DNA of 64,000 nt, taken from positions 14,050-78,049 of the forward strand of contig DIJZ01000011.1 in the NCBI GenBank assembly GCA_002421425.1, in the 5' to 3' direction. A model generated the notes under the pieces. It saw nothing but the letters and a program-made list of their open reading frames with translations. It was not told the origin of the DNA and searched no databases. Both the position numbers and the translations under genes were made by a program. This DNA comes from Caldifarciminota bacterium UBA5631. Lineage in GTDB: Bacteria; Hydrothermota; Hydrothermia; UBA1063. Below are positions 51,393-60,504 of this stretch, in pieces (position 1 is the first letter of the stretch; the number at the start of each line of letters is the position of its first letter).

Positions 51393-52502
51393 ATGCGGAG
51401 AGAATCCCTGGAAAAACTTGCAAAAGTAATTCTTGATTACTCTTTGAAGGTGAAGAGAGAAGATATTCTTCTCGTGAATTCTTCATACCTTGCAGAGCCG
51501 TTTCTCCTTGAAGTTTACAAGGGAGCACTGGAGAGAGGTGCACATCCGTTTCTGAAGGTTTCACTTCCTGATGCAAGTTTTTACTACTACCGATTTGCTA
51601 ACGAGCATCAGCTAAAGTACATTCCACCGTGGACGAAGACAGAAGTAGAGACTGCAACATGTTTTCTTAACGTCATTGCAAGCAAGAATGCAAGAGCCCT
51701 GAGGAATGCTGATCCTGAAAAGATGAGAATGGCTAGTATTGCTGCGAGAGAACTTCAGGATATATTCCTGGAACGGGAGACGAAGGGTGAGTTGCGCTGG
51801 TGCGTTACCCTTTATCCTACCGACGCTGAAGCACAGGAGGCGGATATGGCACTTCCCGAGTTTGAGGAATTTGTGATTTCTGCAGGACACCTTGATGAAG
51901 AAGATCCCGTATGTTACTGGGAAAATGTTAAAGGAAAGCAACAGAAGATAGTATCCTTTCTTGAAAGCAAGAGCGAAATTCGAGTTGTCGCAGACGGTAC
52001 CGATCTTACTGTGAATGTCGGGGGAAGGAAGTGGATAAATGCATCAGGGGAAAACAACTTTCCTGACGGAGAGGTTTTTACGTCTCCTATAGAGAACGGG
52101 GTGAATGGAAGAATCAAGTTCAACATGCCGCAATACTACATGGGTAAAGAAGCCAACGGAGTTTATCTTGAGTTTAAGGAAGGGAAGTTGATAAAGGTGA
52201 AAGCTGAAAGAAATCAGGAATTTGTTGAAAAGATACTGGAATCCGATGAGGGCGCGAAGAGACTCGGTGAATTTGCCTTCGGCACAAACTACGGGATTAA
52301 GAATTTGACAAAGAATATTCTTTTTGATGAGAAAATTGGTGGGACTATCCACCTTGCACTTGGTAGGGGATTCCCTGAAACTGGTGGTACAAATAAGTCT
52401 GTGGTACACTGGGATATGATTCTTGATTTGAGGAAGGGCGGTGAAGTATTTGCTGATGGTGAACTCATATACAAAGATGGGGATTTTGTGTTAAAACTAT
52501 GA
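51393..52502 (+). CDS. M29-family aminopeptidase (thermophilic aminopeptidase)
   Basis: 369 residues. The family signature regions: DGTDLTVNVGGRKWINASGENNFPDGEVFTSPIENGVNGR (metal-site Glu and conserved Glu in FPDGEVFTSP), GANRLGEFAFGTN-like AKRLGEFAFGTNYGI, and GTIHLALGRGFPETGGTNKSVVHWDMILDL. Metal-dependent exopeptidases of this kind are best known from Thermus and Bacillus. GGAGGTG precedes ATG; 9 nt after buk. Cytoplasmic, no signal peptide. Confidence 0.88.
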   Translation: MRRESLEKLAKVILDYSLKVKREDILLVNSSYLAEPFLLEVYKGALERGAHPFLKVSLPDASFYYYRFANEHQLKYIPPWTKTEVETATCFLNVIASKNARALRNADPEKMRMASIAARELQDIFLERETKGELRWCVTLYPTDAEAQEADMALPEFEEFVISAGHLDEEDPVCYWENVKGKQQKIVSFLESKSEIRVVADGTDLTVNVGGRKWINASGENNFPDGEVFTSPIENGVNGRIKFNMPQYYMGKEANGVYLEFKEGKLIKVKAERNQEFVEKILESDEGAKRLGEFAFGTNYGIKNLTKNILFDEKIGGTIHLALGRGFPETGGTNKSVVHWDMILDLRKGGEVFADGELIYKDGDFVLKL

Positions 52503-53002
52503 AATGGTTATTTTTGATTTCAATTGTGGTTTTACTCTCTTGCTCACCAAAGGAGCCAAAGCTGGAAATCTCCTCTTTCACTATTGCCGACTCGATAAGG
52601 ATAAAAGACCCTGACCATGACCCTTCAAACGGATGGCTGGGTGCATCTGACACTGTTATTTCCTGGGATTCTATAAGAATTGACGTGACTGTTCGGTATG
52701 AAGGAGCTACTCTTAGCTATCTGGATGAAATTGTGTGGGTTCTGAAATCACAGGCTGATAGTACTATTAAAAGCTTCAGTGCCTTGATTTACCCCCCAAT
52801 CTATATGGAGGATGGGCAGCAGAGAAATATTTATTTTTATCTTTATTTTGACAATAAGTCTGCTCACATCGTAGACTCAATTTATGATGATTCCCTGAAC
52901 TACTATGGTGTTGGTAAAATTGACCTTTACCTGTGCGGAACTACTTACGAGCAGTTCATCAAAAGCGGGAAAGTCAGTTTTAACTTGAGGTTTGTTCCTT
53001 GA
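52499..53002 (+). CDS. small lipoprotein of unknown function
   Basis: 167 residues. Signal peptide with lipobox LLSC (Cys15), then a short linker and a beta-rich domain (LEISSFTIADSIRI, DSIRIDVTVRYEGATLSYLDEIVWVLKS). No family recognised. Overlaps the aminopeptidase by 4 nt. The tRNA-Pro promoter lies across its stop codon. Confidence 0.65.
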   Translation: MKWLFLISIVVLLSCSPKEPKLEISSFTIADSIRIKDPDHDPSNGWLGASDTVISWDSIRIDVTVRYEGATLSYLDEIVWVLKSQADSTIKSFSALIYPPIYMEDGQQRNIYFYLYFDNKSAHIVDSIYDDSLNYYGVGKIDLYLCGTTYEQFIKSGKVSFNLRFVP

Positions 53003-53027
53003 TTGAATAATGCGTGAGAATTATAAT
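52999..53027 (+). promoter_or_regulatory. candidate sigma70 promoter of tRNA-Pro and downstream genes
   Basis: TTGATT (52999-53004), 17-nt spacer, TATAAT (53022-53027). Predicted start about 53034, a few nt before the mature tRNA 5' end at 53038. The -35 overlaps the lipoprotein stop codon. Confidence 0.65.
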
Positions 53028-53037
53028 ATTAATGCAG

Positions 53038-53112
53038 CGGGGCGTAGCGCAGGTTGGTTAGCGCACCAGCATGGGGGGCTGGGGGTCGGTGGTTCGAGTC
53101 CACTCGCCCCGA
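53038..53112 (+). tRNA. tRNA-Pro (anticodon GGG)
   Basis: Full cloverleaf: acceptor CGGGGCG/CGCCCCG (53038-44 / 53105-11), D-stem GCGC/GCGC, anticodon stem CCAGC/GCTGG with loop ATGGGGG (anticodon GGG at 53073-75, U33 present), T-stem GGTGG/CCACT with TTCGAGT loop, discriminator A at 53112. CCA is not encoded; the next bases are TGC because A73 is the first base of the ATG of the following gene. Reads Pro codons CCC/CCU. Confidence 0.93.
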
Positions 53113-53789
53113 TGCTAAAATTTTTTATCATAATTCCTGTTTTCAACGAACGGGAAGTTATTGAAGATTTAATTAAATCACTCAACAAAAATGGATACTC
53201 TTCCACTGTTATATTCGTGGACGACGGTTCTGAAGATGGTACTTATGAAATGATTAAAGATTCGGGTTTTGCAGTTGTTCGTAATGAAAGAAATTACGGG
53301 AAAGGATTTTCCCAGCGAAGGGGCTTTCAGGAGGCTTTAAAAAGGGATGCTGAAATATTGATTACAATGGATGGAGACCTTCAACATGACCCCTCATATA
53401 TTAAGGATTTTCTTGCAAAGGTGATGGAAGGAAATGATATTGTTATTGGAAGCAGATGGAACGAGCTGGGGAAAATGCCAAGAGATCGATACCTCTCCAA
53501 TAGGCTAACAACCCTTGCCGTGTCGCTGTTTGCAAAGAAGAAAATCGAAGATTCCCAGAGCGGATTCAGAGCATACAAGAGAGAGGTAGTAGAGAGTATC
53601 TCTTTTGATTCAGACAAATTCGAGGCGGAATCCGAATTACTTATGAAGGCACTGGTTTCCGGGAAGAAGTTAGGTTATGTATCTATTCCAGCTCTTTATC
53701 ATGAAAGACTGAAAAGTAAAATCCGACGGCTGGAAGATACTCTTAGGTTTTTAAAAATGTTCTTTAAATTGGTATGGAAAAGAAGTTGA
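53112..53789 (+). CDS. family 2 glycosyltransferase (polyprenyl-phosphate sugar transferase-like)
   Basis: 225 residues, cytoplasmic GT-A enzyme. IIPVFNEREVIEDL at the N-terminus, VDDGSEDGT, MDGDLQHDP (DxD), SQSGFRAYKREV and a short basic C-terminus resemble dolichyl/polyprenyl-phosphate mannose synthases without the membrane part. The ATG at 53112 is the only plausible start: no ATG/GTG/TTG occurs in the next 20 codons, and upstream is tRNA. There is no Shine-Dalgarno and the A of ATG is the tRNA discriminator base. Overlaps surE by 16 nt. Confidence 0.85.
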   Translation: MLKFFIIIPVFNEREVIEDLIKSLNKNGYSSTVIFVDDGSEDGTYEMIKDSGFAVVRNERNYGKGFSQRRGFQEALKRDAEILITMDGDLQHDPSYIKDFLAKVMEGNDIVIGSRWNELGKMPRDRYLSNRLTTLAVSLFAKKKIEDSQSGFRAYKREVVESISFDSDKFEAESELLMKALVSGKKLGYVSIPALYHERLKSKIRRLEDTLRFLKMFFKLVWKRS

Positions 53790-54541
53790 TCCTTCTTTCT
53801 AATGATGATGGGTATGATAGCGAGGGCATTAAGGTCCTCAAGGAGCATCTTTCAGAGTTGGGTAGAGTTGTAATTTTTGCTCCTCTCTCTGAAAAGAGTG
53901 CATCGAGTCACTCCATTACTTTGAGGAAGGAGATAGTGGTAACGGAAGTGGAGAAGGACGTATTCGCTGTTGATGGAACACCTGCAGATTGCGTTCTTAT
54001 TGCCATTTATGGAGTTCTCCAGAAGAAGCCAAATCTAGTGGTTTCCGGAATTAACCTGGGTCACAACCTAGGTGAAGACGTATTCTACTCAGGAACGGTT
54101 GCAGCAGCTAGAGAAGGAGCTATGTACGGAATTCCCGCTGTCGCTGTATCACTGTTTGTGGAACCTGAAGACCAAAGAAAATATTATGATACGGCGGGCT
54201 ACTATGCTTGCAGGGTATCTCAATTCCTTCTCAAGAAGAAGTTGAATGGTGAACTCCTCAATATCAACGTGCCCAATATTCCATTACAGGAAATCAGGGG
54301 TATCAGGTTTTCGAGGCTTTCTACCAGGATGTACAGGGACCCGGTAGTGAAGTTACGAGATAATGTTTTTATTATTGGGGGTGAGCCTCTCTGGGATATT
54401 ACTCATGGGAGTGATTTAGAGTCGGTAAAGGAAGGGTTTGTCTCGATTTCGCCTTTACTTATAGATATTACGGACTATGAAAAGCTCAGAATACTACGAG
54501 AGTTTGAGAAAACAATTGGTGGAACGGCATCTGAAAGGTAG
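53774..54541 (+). CDS. surE: 5'/3'-nucleotidase SurE
   Basis: 255 residues. Metal-binding LLSNDDGYDSEGIKVL at the N-terminus, FAPLSEKSASSHSIT, DGTPADCV, SGINLGHNLGEDVFYSGTVAAAREG. SurE removes phosphate from nucleoside monophosphates; it is commonly encoded beside pcm, as here. Overlaps the glycosyltransferase by 16 nt. Confidence 0.94.
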   Translation: MEKKLILLSNDDGYDSEGIKVLKEHLSELGRVVIFAPLSEKSASSHSITLRKEIVVTEVEKDVFAVDGTPADCVLIAIYGVLQKKPNLVVSGINLGHNLGEDVFYSGTVAAAREGAMYGIPAVAVSLFVEPEDQRKYYDTAGYYACRVSQFLLKKKLNGELLNINVPNIPLQEIRGIRFSRLSTRMYRDPVVKLRDNVFIIGGEPLWDITHGSDLESVKEGFVSISPLLIDITDYEKLRILREFEKTIGGTASER

Positions 54542-55142
54542 AGACATTACAAATTCAAGTGTGCTCGACGCCTTTCTGAAAGTTCCACGACATCTTTTCG
54601 TTCCAGAGAATTTGTCTTCAGAGGCTTATGAAGATTACCCTTTACCTATTGGATTTGGCCAGACGGTTTCTCAACCTTATATGATTGCCTTTATGGTGCA
54701 GGCTCTTGAACCATCGAAGTCGCAGAAGGTTCTTGAGATTGGAACGGGCTCTGGTTACACAACTGCGATTCTCGCGGAGCTTTTTGGAGAGGTTTACACC
54801 GTTGAACTTATCCCGGAGCTTTCCAGAAACGCGCAGAATGTGATTCAGAAACTCGGATACAGTAAAGTCTTTTTTCATATTGGAGATGGTAGCGAAGGGT
54901 GGGAGGAGTTCGCTCCCTATGATAGAATTCTCGTTACCGCTTCAGCTCCTTCACTACCTCCACCTCTGGTAGAGCAAACTTCAGAGGGCGGAATCATAGT
55001 AATTCCAATCAAAAGAGGATTCAGCGATGTACTTTACAGATTCACGAAAAAGACGGGCAAGATTCTTAAAGAGGAACTTACTTATTGTAGCTTTGTTCCT
55101 TTAAAGGGAAAATTTGGATTTGGGAGGGATAAATATGAGTGA
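54477..55142 (+). CDS. pcm: protein-L-isoaspartate O-methyltransferase
   Basis: 221 residues; repairs isoaspartyl damage, a function common in thermophiles. VPRHLFVPE, the SAM-binding LEIGTGSGYTTAILAEL (about 80-97), YTVELIPEL and DGSEGWEEFAPYDRILVTASAP are family signatures. ATG 54477 lies inside surE (65-nt overlap); it gives a family-typical N-terminus, but no Shine-Dalgarno is evident and a start slightly downstream is possible. Confidence 0.92.
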   Translation: MKSSEYYESLRKQLVERHLKGRDITNSSVLDAFLKVPRHLFVPENLSSEAYEDYPLPIGFGQTVSQPYMIAFMVQALEPSKSQKVLEIGTGSGYTTAILAELFGEVYTVELIPELSRNAQNVIQKLGYSKVFFHIGDGSEGWEEFAPYDRILVTASAPSLPPPLVEQTSEGGIIVIPIKRGFSDVLYRFTKKTGKILKEELTYCSFVPLKGKFGFGRDKYE

Positions 55143-55157
55143 AAAGGGAGGTCTAAA

Positions 55158-57686
55158 ATGCTTAGCTTTTTGATTATTCTGGTACTCTCGATACCTCGTT
55201 ACCTTGTAATTGATTCGAAGGGTATAGGGACTGAATTTTTGGAGAAGCAAGGCGCAAAAGTTATTCAACAAGTTGACAGCGTCACGTATTTAGTTGAGGG
55301 TAACCTTGAGCAGATGGATTATACCCCATATGAAATTGCTCTTTACGAGCCGGCACTGAAAACTGCGAAGGTTCTTTTTAACAAAGGGAAATATTACATA
55401 CCCGAGCTACCCGAAATCAGTTACTATTTTTCACTGATAAATCAGGATTCAGTGTACGCCACACTTTACAGGTTGCAGGATTTCAGGACAAGATACGCGT
55501 ATTCAGATTCTTGCAGGAGATCTGAGCAGTATCTCGTTGGAAAACTACAGGATTACTGTGATCTGGGATATCTGTGGCCTTTTCAACATAACACTTACAC
55601 GATGAATAATGCTGTTGGGCAGATAAATGGGGCAAAAAGTGACTTCATATTAATAACCTCCCACCTTGATTCGTACTCTCCTGACCCGTGGAATAACGCC
55701 CCAGGAGCTGATGACAACGGCTCCGGAACTGCTGCAGTAATTGAGTGTGCCAGGATTTTACAAAATGTTCCAAACCCAATGTTGAGTATCCAATTCGTTC
55801 CTTTTTCTGCTGAAGAGCTTGGACTCATCGGGAGTTATCGGTATGCTGAGTATGTCGCATCGAATAATCTCCCGCTCCTGGGGGTCCTGAATTTTGATAT
55901 GGTTGGTTATAATCCTCAGGACGGTCTTGATTTTGATGTCAATTTGGATACGTTGAGCCTTTTCGGTCAGGTAGTTCGATTTATTATTGAAAACTATGTT
56001 CAGGGGAACAACAGATACAGTTACTCCCCTTTCTCCGGTTCTGATCACTACCCATTCGCAATGAGGGGGTATCCGTGGGTATTCCTTATCGAGGCCAACT
56101 ATCAGTATAATCCAAACTATCATAGGGTTACAGACCTGGTTTCGACGTTGGATCCAGTTCAGATGATGAACTCTGTCAAACTTGCTGTAGCAACGGCGTC
56201 CTATTTTGCGCATCTCCCGCTCCCTCCTGAGAGCCTGATTGTGGCAAACTATGGAGATGGGAGTGAAGTTTTTTTAGCATGGCCAGCAGTAAGTTATCCG
56301 GGAACTGTTTCCTTTGAAATTTACAGGGGGATCTCGCCCACTAGTCTTGAATACGTTCAGGAAACTTCAGATACCTTTGCAATAGTTGGAGGGCATGTGG
56401 AGGGGAGTACATACTATTACACAGTGCGGACAAAATACTCAGGAAGGACAGGCTTCGGTTCTCCAGTGAAATCTATCAGGGTGGATGTTCTTCCCGAACC
56501 TCCCAATGCCATTTCTCTTTCACCTTTAAGCAATAGTATTTCTCTTTACTGGAGACCAAATTCTGAGCTGGATCTCGCTGGTTATTACGTATATAGAAGC
56601 ACTGGCTCATCATTTGTAAGGTTGAATAGTGTTCCAATATCCGATACATTCTATGTTGATGCGTCGGCTTCGCAGCCTATCTGGTACAATTATTATGTTA
56701 CTGCTGTCGACCTTGCAGATAACGAATCTGCACCAAGTGACACAGTTTGTGGAAGGCCAGTTACTCTTAGTGAGGGTATCCTTGTACTTGATGAATTCCG
56801 TGACGGTACCGGTACTCCATTTTCACCAAACGCAGAAATGCAGAGAGCTTTTGTGGATTCAGTTCTTTCGGCAGCAGGTATTGATTCTTTCAATGTTCTC
56901 GACATAAGCCAGGTTTCATCTGTTTCTCTTTCTGATATCGGAGTTTACAGTCTTATCTGGGTTATGAGTGATGATGCGACGGAGCTTCTTGGGTCACGTT
57001 ACAGGTCGAGTTTACTGGATTATATGCATTTTGGAGGAAAGATTCTTTTTGAGGGGTTTAAGAATGCGCTGAACCTTGGATTAGTTAGTTCCTATCCCGC
57101 CGTCATAGTTTCTAATGCCTTTAATTTACCGATGGATTCTGTGTTTCTCAATACCCAGATAGATTTCAGAGGCGCTACATCAAACCTTGGATTCGAGATG
57201 GAACCTGATGCTTCAAAATTGCTCCCTTCATGGAATGGGAAACTATCTAATGTTGAAGCTTACCACATCTTCGGAGGCCAACCGCTGTTTTACTTCGATT
57301 CTCAGAGCGATAACTCAACTTTTGAAGGAAGAGTATGTGGCTTTTCTTCCGGTGACAGCGTAATCTTTCTTGGCTTTCCTCTTTACTATATGCGAACCCA
57401 GGATGTGATCTCCTTTATGAACTGGCTTTGCGAGACAGGGTTCATTGGAATTAAGGAGAAACCGTCCAGGAAGTCTCTTGATTTGATAACTAAGGGGAAT
57501 TACATTGAGCTTTTAGGAGTAGAAAGAGCTCAAGTTATCATATATAGCATTTCAGGTCGTGCTGTGAAAAGAGGAGAGTATATATCGGGAAGGTTTTCGA
57601 TCCAGGACCTTAAACCTGGAATTTACATATACGAGATCAAAGCTGGAAACAGTATTTACAAGGGCAGGATTATAAAGGTGAGATAA
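55158..57686 (+). CDS. secreted M28 metallopeptidase with FN3 domains and Por-type C-terminal tail
   Basis: 842 residues. Signal peptide, pro-region (about 20-120), M28 peptidase (about 135-350): Zn ligands in ITSHLDSYS, GADDNGSGTA, the catalytic SAEELGLIGS, LNFDMVGYN and YHRVTD. Two FN3-like modules follow (about 370-540), then a domain with DEFRDGTGTPFSPN and DASKLLPSWNGK, and a C-terminal Por-type sorting domain (VIIYSISGRAV ... LKPGIYIYEIKAG). Preceded by AGGGAGG. Likely extracellular aminopeptidase. Confidence 0.87.
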   Translation: MLSFLIILVLSIPRYLVIDSKGIGTEFLEKQGAKVIQQVDSVTYLVEGNLEQMDYTPYEIALYEPALKTAKVLFNKGKYYIPELPEISYYFSLINQDSVYATLYRLQDFRTRYAYSDSCRRSEQYLVGKLQDYCDLGYLWPFQHNTYTMNNAVGQINGAKSDFILITSHLDSYSPDPWNNAPGADDNGSGTAAVIECARILQNVPNPMLSIQFVPFSAEELGLIGSYRYAEYVASNNLPLLGVLNFDMVGYNPQDGLDFDVNLDTLSLFGQVVRFIIENYVQGNNRYSYSPFSGSDHYPFAMRGYPWVFLIEANYQYNPNYHRVTDLVSTLDPVQMMNSVKLAVATASYFAHLPLPPESLIVANYGDGSEVFLAWPAVSYPGTVSFEIYRGISPTSLEYVQETSDTFAIVGGHVEGSTYYYTVRTKYSGRTGFGSPVKSIRVDVLPEPPNAISLSPLSNSISLYWRPNSELDLAGYYVYRSTGSSFVRLNSVPISDTFYVDASASQPIWYNYYVTAVDLADNESAPSDTVCGRPVTLSEGILVLDEFRDGTGTPFSPNAEMQRAFVDSVLSAAGIDSFNVLDISQVSSVSLSDIGVYSLIWVMSDDATELLGSRYRSSLLDYMHFGGKILFEGFKNALNLGLVSSYPAVIVSNAFNLPMDSVFLNTQIDFRGATSNLGFEMEPDASKLLPSWNGKLSNVEAYHIFGGQPLFYFDSQSDNSTFEGRVCGFSSGDSVIFLGFPLYYMRTQDVISFMNWLCETGFIGIKEKPSRKSLDLITKGNYIELLGVERAQVIIYSISGRAVKRGEYISGRFSIQDLKPGIYIYEIKAGNSIYKGRIIKVR

Positions 57687-57687
57687 C

Positions 57688-58560
57688 ATGGAAAGAGCAG
57701 TAATTATTGTCAATCCGGAAGCAAGAAATTCCAGGAGGTTCAAAGATCACAGGGTTGAAATTTTGAAAACCCTGAGCGAATTCTATGACCTTTATATCTG
57801 GGAAACGATCAGGGCTGGTGATGCAATAAGACTGTCTAAGGAGGCACTTAACTTTGGGGCGACCCTGGTAATAAGTGCTGGAGGAGATGGTACACTTAAT
57901 GAGGTTGCGAATGGTTGTGCAGGGAGTGGTGTAAAGGTTGGAATACTACCCCTTGGTGTGACCAATGTGTTCGCTATTTCTCAGAAGATTCCAATGAACG
58001 TTGTAAAGGCTGCTGCAGTTATTACAAAGGGCACGATCAAAGAGGTAGATCTCGGTCTTGTAAACGGGAAAAGGTACTTTCATATGATGCTTGGAGCAGG
58101 GATCGATGGGTTTACCATCAAGGAGATGCCCCATGAGTTCAAGAAGGCCTTAGGTGCTCCAGCTCACGTAGTAATAGCACTTATGAAATATCCCGAATAT
58201 TTTCCTGAGCCGATCTATGTGGAAATTGATGACCAGGACTTCGGGATTGGGTATGAAGTGGTTGTTGCGAATATTCCGAATTATGGCGGAAAGATGAAAA
58301 TGGCTCCCGAAGCAAAGCCAGATGATGGACTTCTTGATGTGGTAATCTTCAGAGAAGCGGGTTTTTTGAGTGATATAAGCCACTGGTTTGGGTTCCTCGT
58401 GGGGTTCCACCATAAAATGGGTAGCATCGACATCCATAGGGGGCGGAAGGTGAAACTGTTTGGAAAAGGTGTTTTGTATCACATAGATTCAGAATTTGGT
58501 GGGGAATTGCCGCTCGAAGTCACTTGTTCAAGTAAGGCACTAAAGCTTATTGTCCCTTGA
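57688..58560 (+). CDS. diacylglycerol kinase/YegS-type lipid kinase
   Basis: 290 residues. NPEARNSRRF near the N-terminus, the glycine-rich ATP-binding SAGGDGTLNEVANG (about 70-83), GILPLGVTNVFA, MMLGAGIDGF and the C-terminal HIDSEFGGELP with AGD-like features. Family members phosphorylate diacylglycerol or related lipids; the exact substrate is open. 1 nt after the M28 peptidase gene; last gene of the plus-strand run. Confidence 0.88.
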   Translation: MERAVIIVNPEARNSRRFKDHRVEILKTLSEFYDLYIWETIRAGDAIRLSKEALNFGATLVISAGGDGTLNEVANGCAGSGVKVGILPLGVTNVFAISQKIPMNVVKAAAVITKGTIKEVDLGLVNGKRYFHMMLGAGIDGFTIKEMPHEFKKALGAPAHVVIALMKYPEYFPEPIYVEIDDQDFGIGYEVVVANIPNYGGKMKMAPEAKPDDGLLDVVIFREAGFLSDISHWFGFLVGFHHKMGSIDIHRGRKVKLFGKGVLYHIDSEFGGELPLEVTCSSKALKLIVP

Positions 58561-58602
58561 GTATACATGAAGTGATGCGCTAACGGCGAGGATAGAATAC
58601 AG

Positions 58603-58660
58603 TTTTCGGTCCGAAAATTAAGAATATCTTAAACCAGCAAGAAGCTGATTATTTCAAAAT
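58603..58660. terminator. possible bidirectional terminator between convergent genes
   Basis: The 118-nt gap holds a dyad TTTTCGG-T-CCGAAAA (58603-58617), a palindrome TTAAGA-ATA-TCTTAA (58618-58632) and CAGC-N5-GCTG followed by an A/T-rich tract. Stems are AT-rich, with no clear T-tract directly after the first. Location between convergent genes is the main argument. Confidence 0.35.
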
Positions 58661-58678
58661 ACTACTTTAAATTTTGAT

Positions 58679-59827
58679 TCATTGAATGAATTTTCTATAA
58701 ACTCTGTAGACTTTGTAAACTTTTCCTTTCATAAACTCAGTTGCCCTGATTATCAGATAGTTATCCTCAAGGAGCCATGAGACCTCACAATATTTGAATC
58801 TGTTAAACTTAAGCGCATCTTTCATCAAGTGGTAGTACAGCAGAGAATCTGCCCCTTTTCTTCTGAAACCCTTTTTGATACCCAGGGCCAGGAGTCTCAA
58901 TCCCGTTACTTTCTTTAGTCCCGTCAGGAATTTGATAAATCCAAAGGGGAAAAGCCTTCCGTTTAGATTTTTCAATACCTGGTTAATATCGGGGATCACT
59001 ATTCCGAAAGCTGCTGGTTCTCCGTTATACTCCACTACTTTAGTAAGTTGAGGAATCACAATCTGCTTGAGACTATTGGCCAGGTGTTTAATCTCTTCGT
59101 GTTCAAAGGGAAGGGATCCCCAGTTTTGTTCCCACGCATCATTGTAAATTTCGAAAATAGTTCTTACTTCCTCATCGAAATTCTTAAGATTTATATTTCG
59201 AATGGAAAATCCATAATTTTGCGCCTTTTCAGAAAGGGGTTTCAGCCTCGACTCAAGTCGTCCGACGAAATTGATGAACTCTTCGTCGAGGGTTATGATA
59301 TGGGCAAGGAGGTCTTTGGCTTTCTGAAACCCGTAACTCTCAATCAGGTCAATGTAATAAGGAGGATTATAACTCATTCCAACGACAGGGGGTGAGTCAA
59401 ATCCTTCTATTAATAGGCCACACTCATCGTCGTTGGTATTAAAGTTCATTGGGCCGTAGACTGTCTCTGCACCTCTGGCTTTCAGCCATTCGATGGCGTG
59501 ATCGAATAGTTTGTGTGCGACCTCTTTGTCGTTTATGCATTCGAAAAAGCCAAAGAATCCTGCATTTTCATCGTGAAGTTCGTTGTATTTGGGGTCAAAG
59601 TGTGCATCGATCCTTCCCGCGGGCCTTCCATCTTTGTAAGCCATGAAATACTTTACATCCTGATGTCGAAACAATGGATTCTTTTTGGGGCTTAGACGTT
59701 TAATATCTTCGTCAATGAGGGGGGGAACCCAATTGGAATCCCCTTTATATATTTGCCATTCGAGCATCACAAATTTCTTCAGGCCGTTTACATCGTTAGG
59801 GTCTATTTCCTTTATGACTGTTGACAT
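58679..59827 (-). CDS. GNAT-superfamily N-acetyltransferase-like protein
   Basis: 382 residues of a two-lobed GNAT-like family. The N-terminal half has EWQIYKGDSNWVPPLIDEDIKRL and FFGFFECINDKEVAHKLFDHAIEWL; the C-terminal half has GIKKGFRRKGADSLLYYHLMKDAL, an acetyl-CoA-binding-like R/K-G-x-G region, and ends KVYRVYRKFIQ. Proteins like this are widespread in anaerobes and archaea; no acceptor is known. Overlaps the HAD gene by 16 nt. Confidence 0.75.
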   Translation of the reverse strand: MSTVIKEIDPNDVNGLKKFVMLEWQIYKGDSNWVPPLIDEDIKRLSPKKNPLFRHQDVKYFMAYKDGRPAGRIDAHFDPKYNELHDENAGFFGFFECINDKEVAHKLFDHAIEWLKARGAETVYGPMNFNTNDDECGLLIEGFDSPPVVGMSYNPPYYIDLIESYGFQKAKDLLAHIITLDEEFINFVGRLESRLKPLSEKAQNYGFSIRNINLKNFDEEVRTIFEIYNDAWEQNWGSLPFEHEEIKHLANSLKQIVIPQLTKVVEYNGEPAAFGIVIPDINQVLKNLNGRLFPFGFIKFLTGLKKVTGLRLLALGIKKGFRRKGADSLLYYHLMKDALKFNRFKYCEVSWLLEDNYLIIRATEFMKGKVYKVYRVYRKFIQ

Positions 59828-60504
59828 CTTTCTATCCCCCTATTTATAATTTCCTTATAAAGTTCCTTCCAATTTTTGCAATCTACTCCAAAATGTATTG
59901 CCTCTATTCCTGCCTCTCTTGCTCCCTGGACATCGTTGATCAGGGAGTCGCCAACATAAATTGTATCGTTGGGCAAAACATTCAATCTTCTTAAGGTCGT
60001 TTCGAAGATCTTCCTGTTTGGTTTTCCGTATCCAAGTTCCTCAGATGTTACGATTAGCTCAAATATATCAAAAATACCAAGTCTTCTTAGCACTGGCTCA
60101 ATGATCTCGTTATCAATATTTGAAATGATTGCAAGTCTGAATCCCGCTGATTTTAACTTAATAAGGGTTTCTATGGCATGGGGGAAAGGTTCGGTATAGG
60201 CTTCATGATATTCTAAATACAGTTTTTTGAAGATTGACAGGTATTCCTCTTTTGCCTCTAATCTCTTTGCTTCCAGAAGTTTTTTAATGCCTTGCGTATA
60301 CGCTTCAGAGAGGTTTTCCCACTTTTCATGCCCCCTTTTCAAAACTTCTTTAATTTCAGCCTTCAGGTAATCATACATCTCTTCTGCACTAACAGGTAGA
60401 TTGAATTTTCTAATGAATTCATTATAAAACATTAAGTGTAATCGGTCATCAGAGTCGTCAGTAACAATTGTACCACCAAAATCAAATATCAGGACTTTCT
60501 TCAT
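59812..60504 (-). CDS. HAD-superfamily hydrolase (subfamily IA)
   Basis: 230 residues. Motif I FDFGGTIVTDD with the nucleophile Asp (second Asp of DxDGT is Gly, as in FDFGG-type HADs), motif II IISNIDNE, the Lys in GYGKPNRKIF and motif IV YVGDSLINDV. The frame is open to 60717, but AGGAGGG directly precedes ATG 60507/60504 and the homology starts there; overlap with topA is 23 nt. Likely phosphatase of an unknown small metabolite. Confidence 0.85.
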   Translation of the reverse strand: MKKVLIFDFGGTIVTDDSDDRLHLMFYNEFIRKFNLPVSAEEMYDYLKAEIKEVLKRGHEKWENLSEAYTQGIKKLLEAKRLEAKEEYLSIFKKLYLEYHEAYTEPFPHAIETLIKLKSAGFRLAIISNIDNEIIEPVLRRLGIFDIFELIVTSEELGYGKPNRKIFETTLRRLNVLPNDTIYVGDSLINDVQGAREAGIEAIHFGVDCKNWKELYKEIINRGIERCQQS

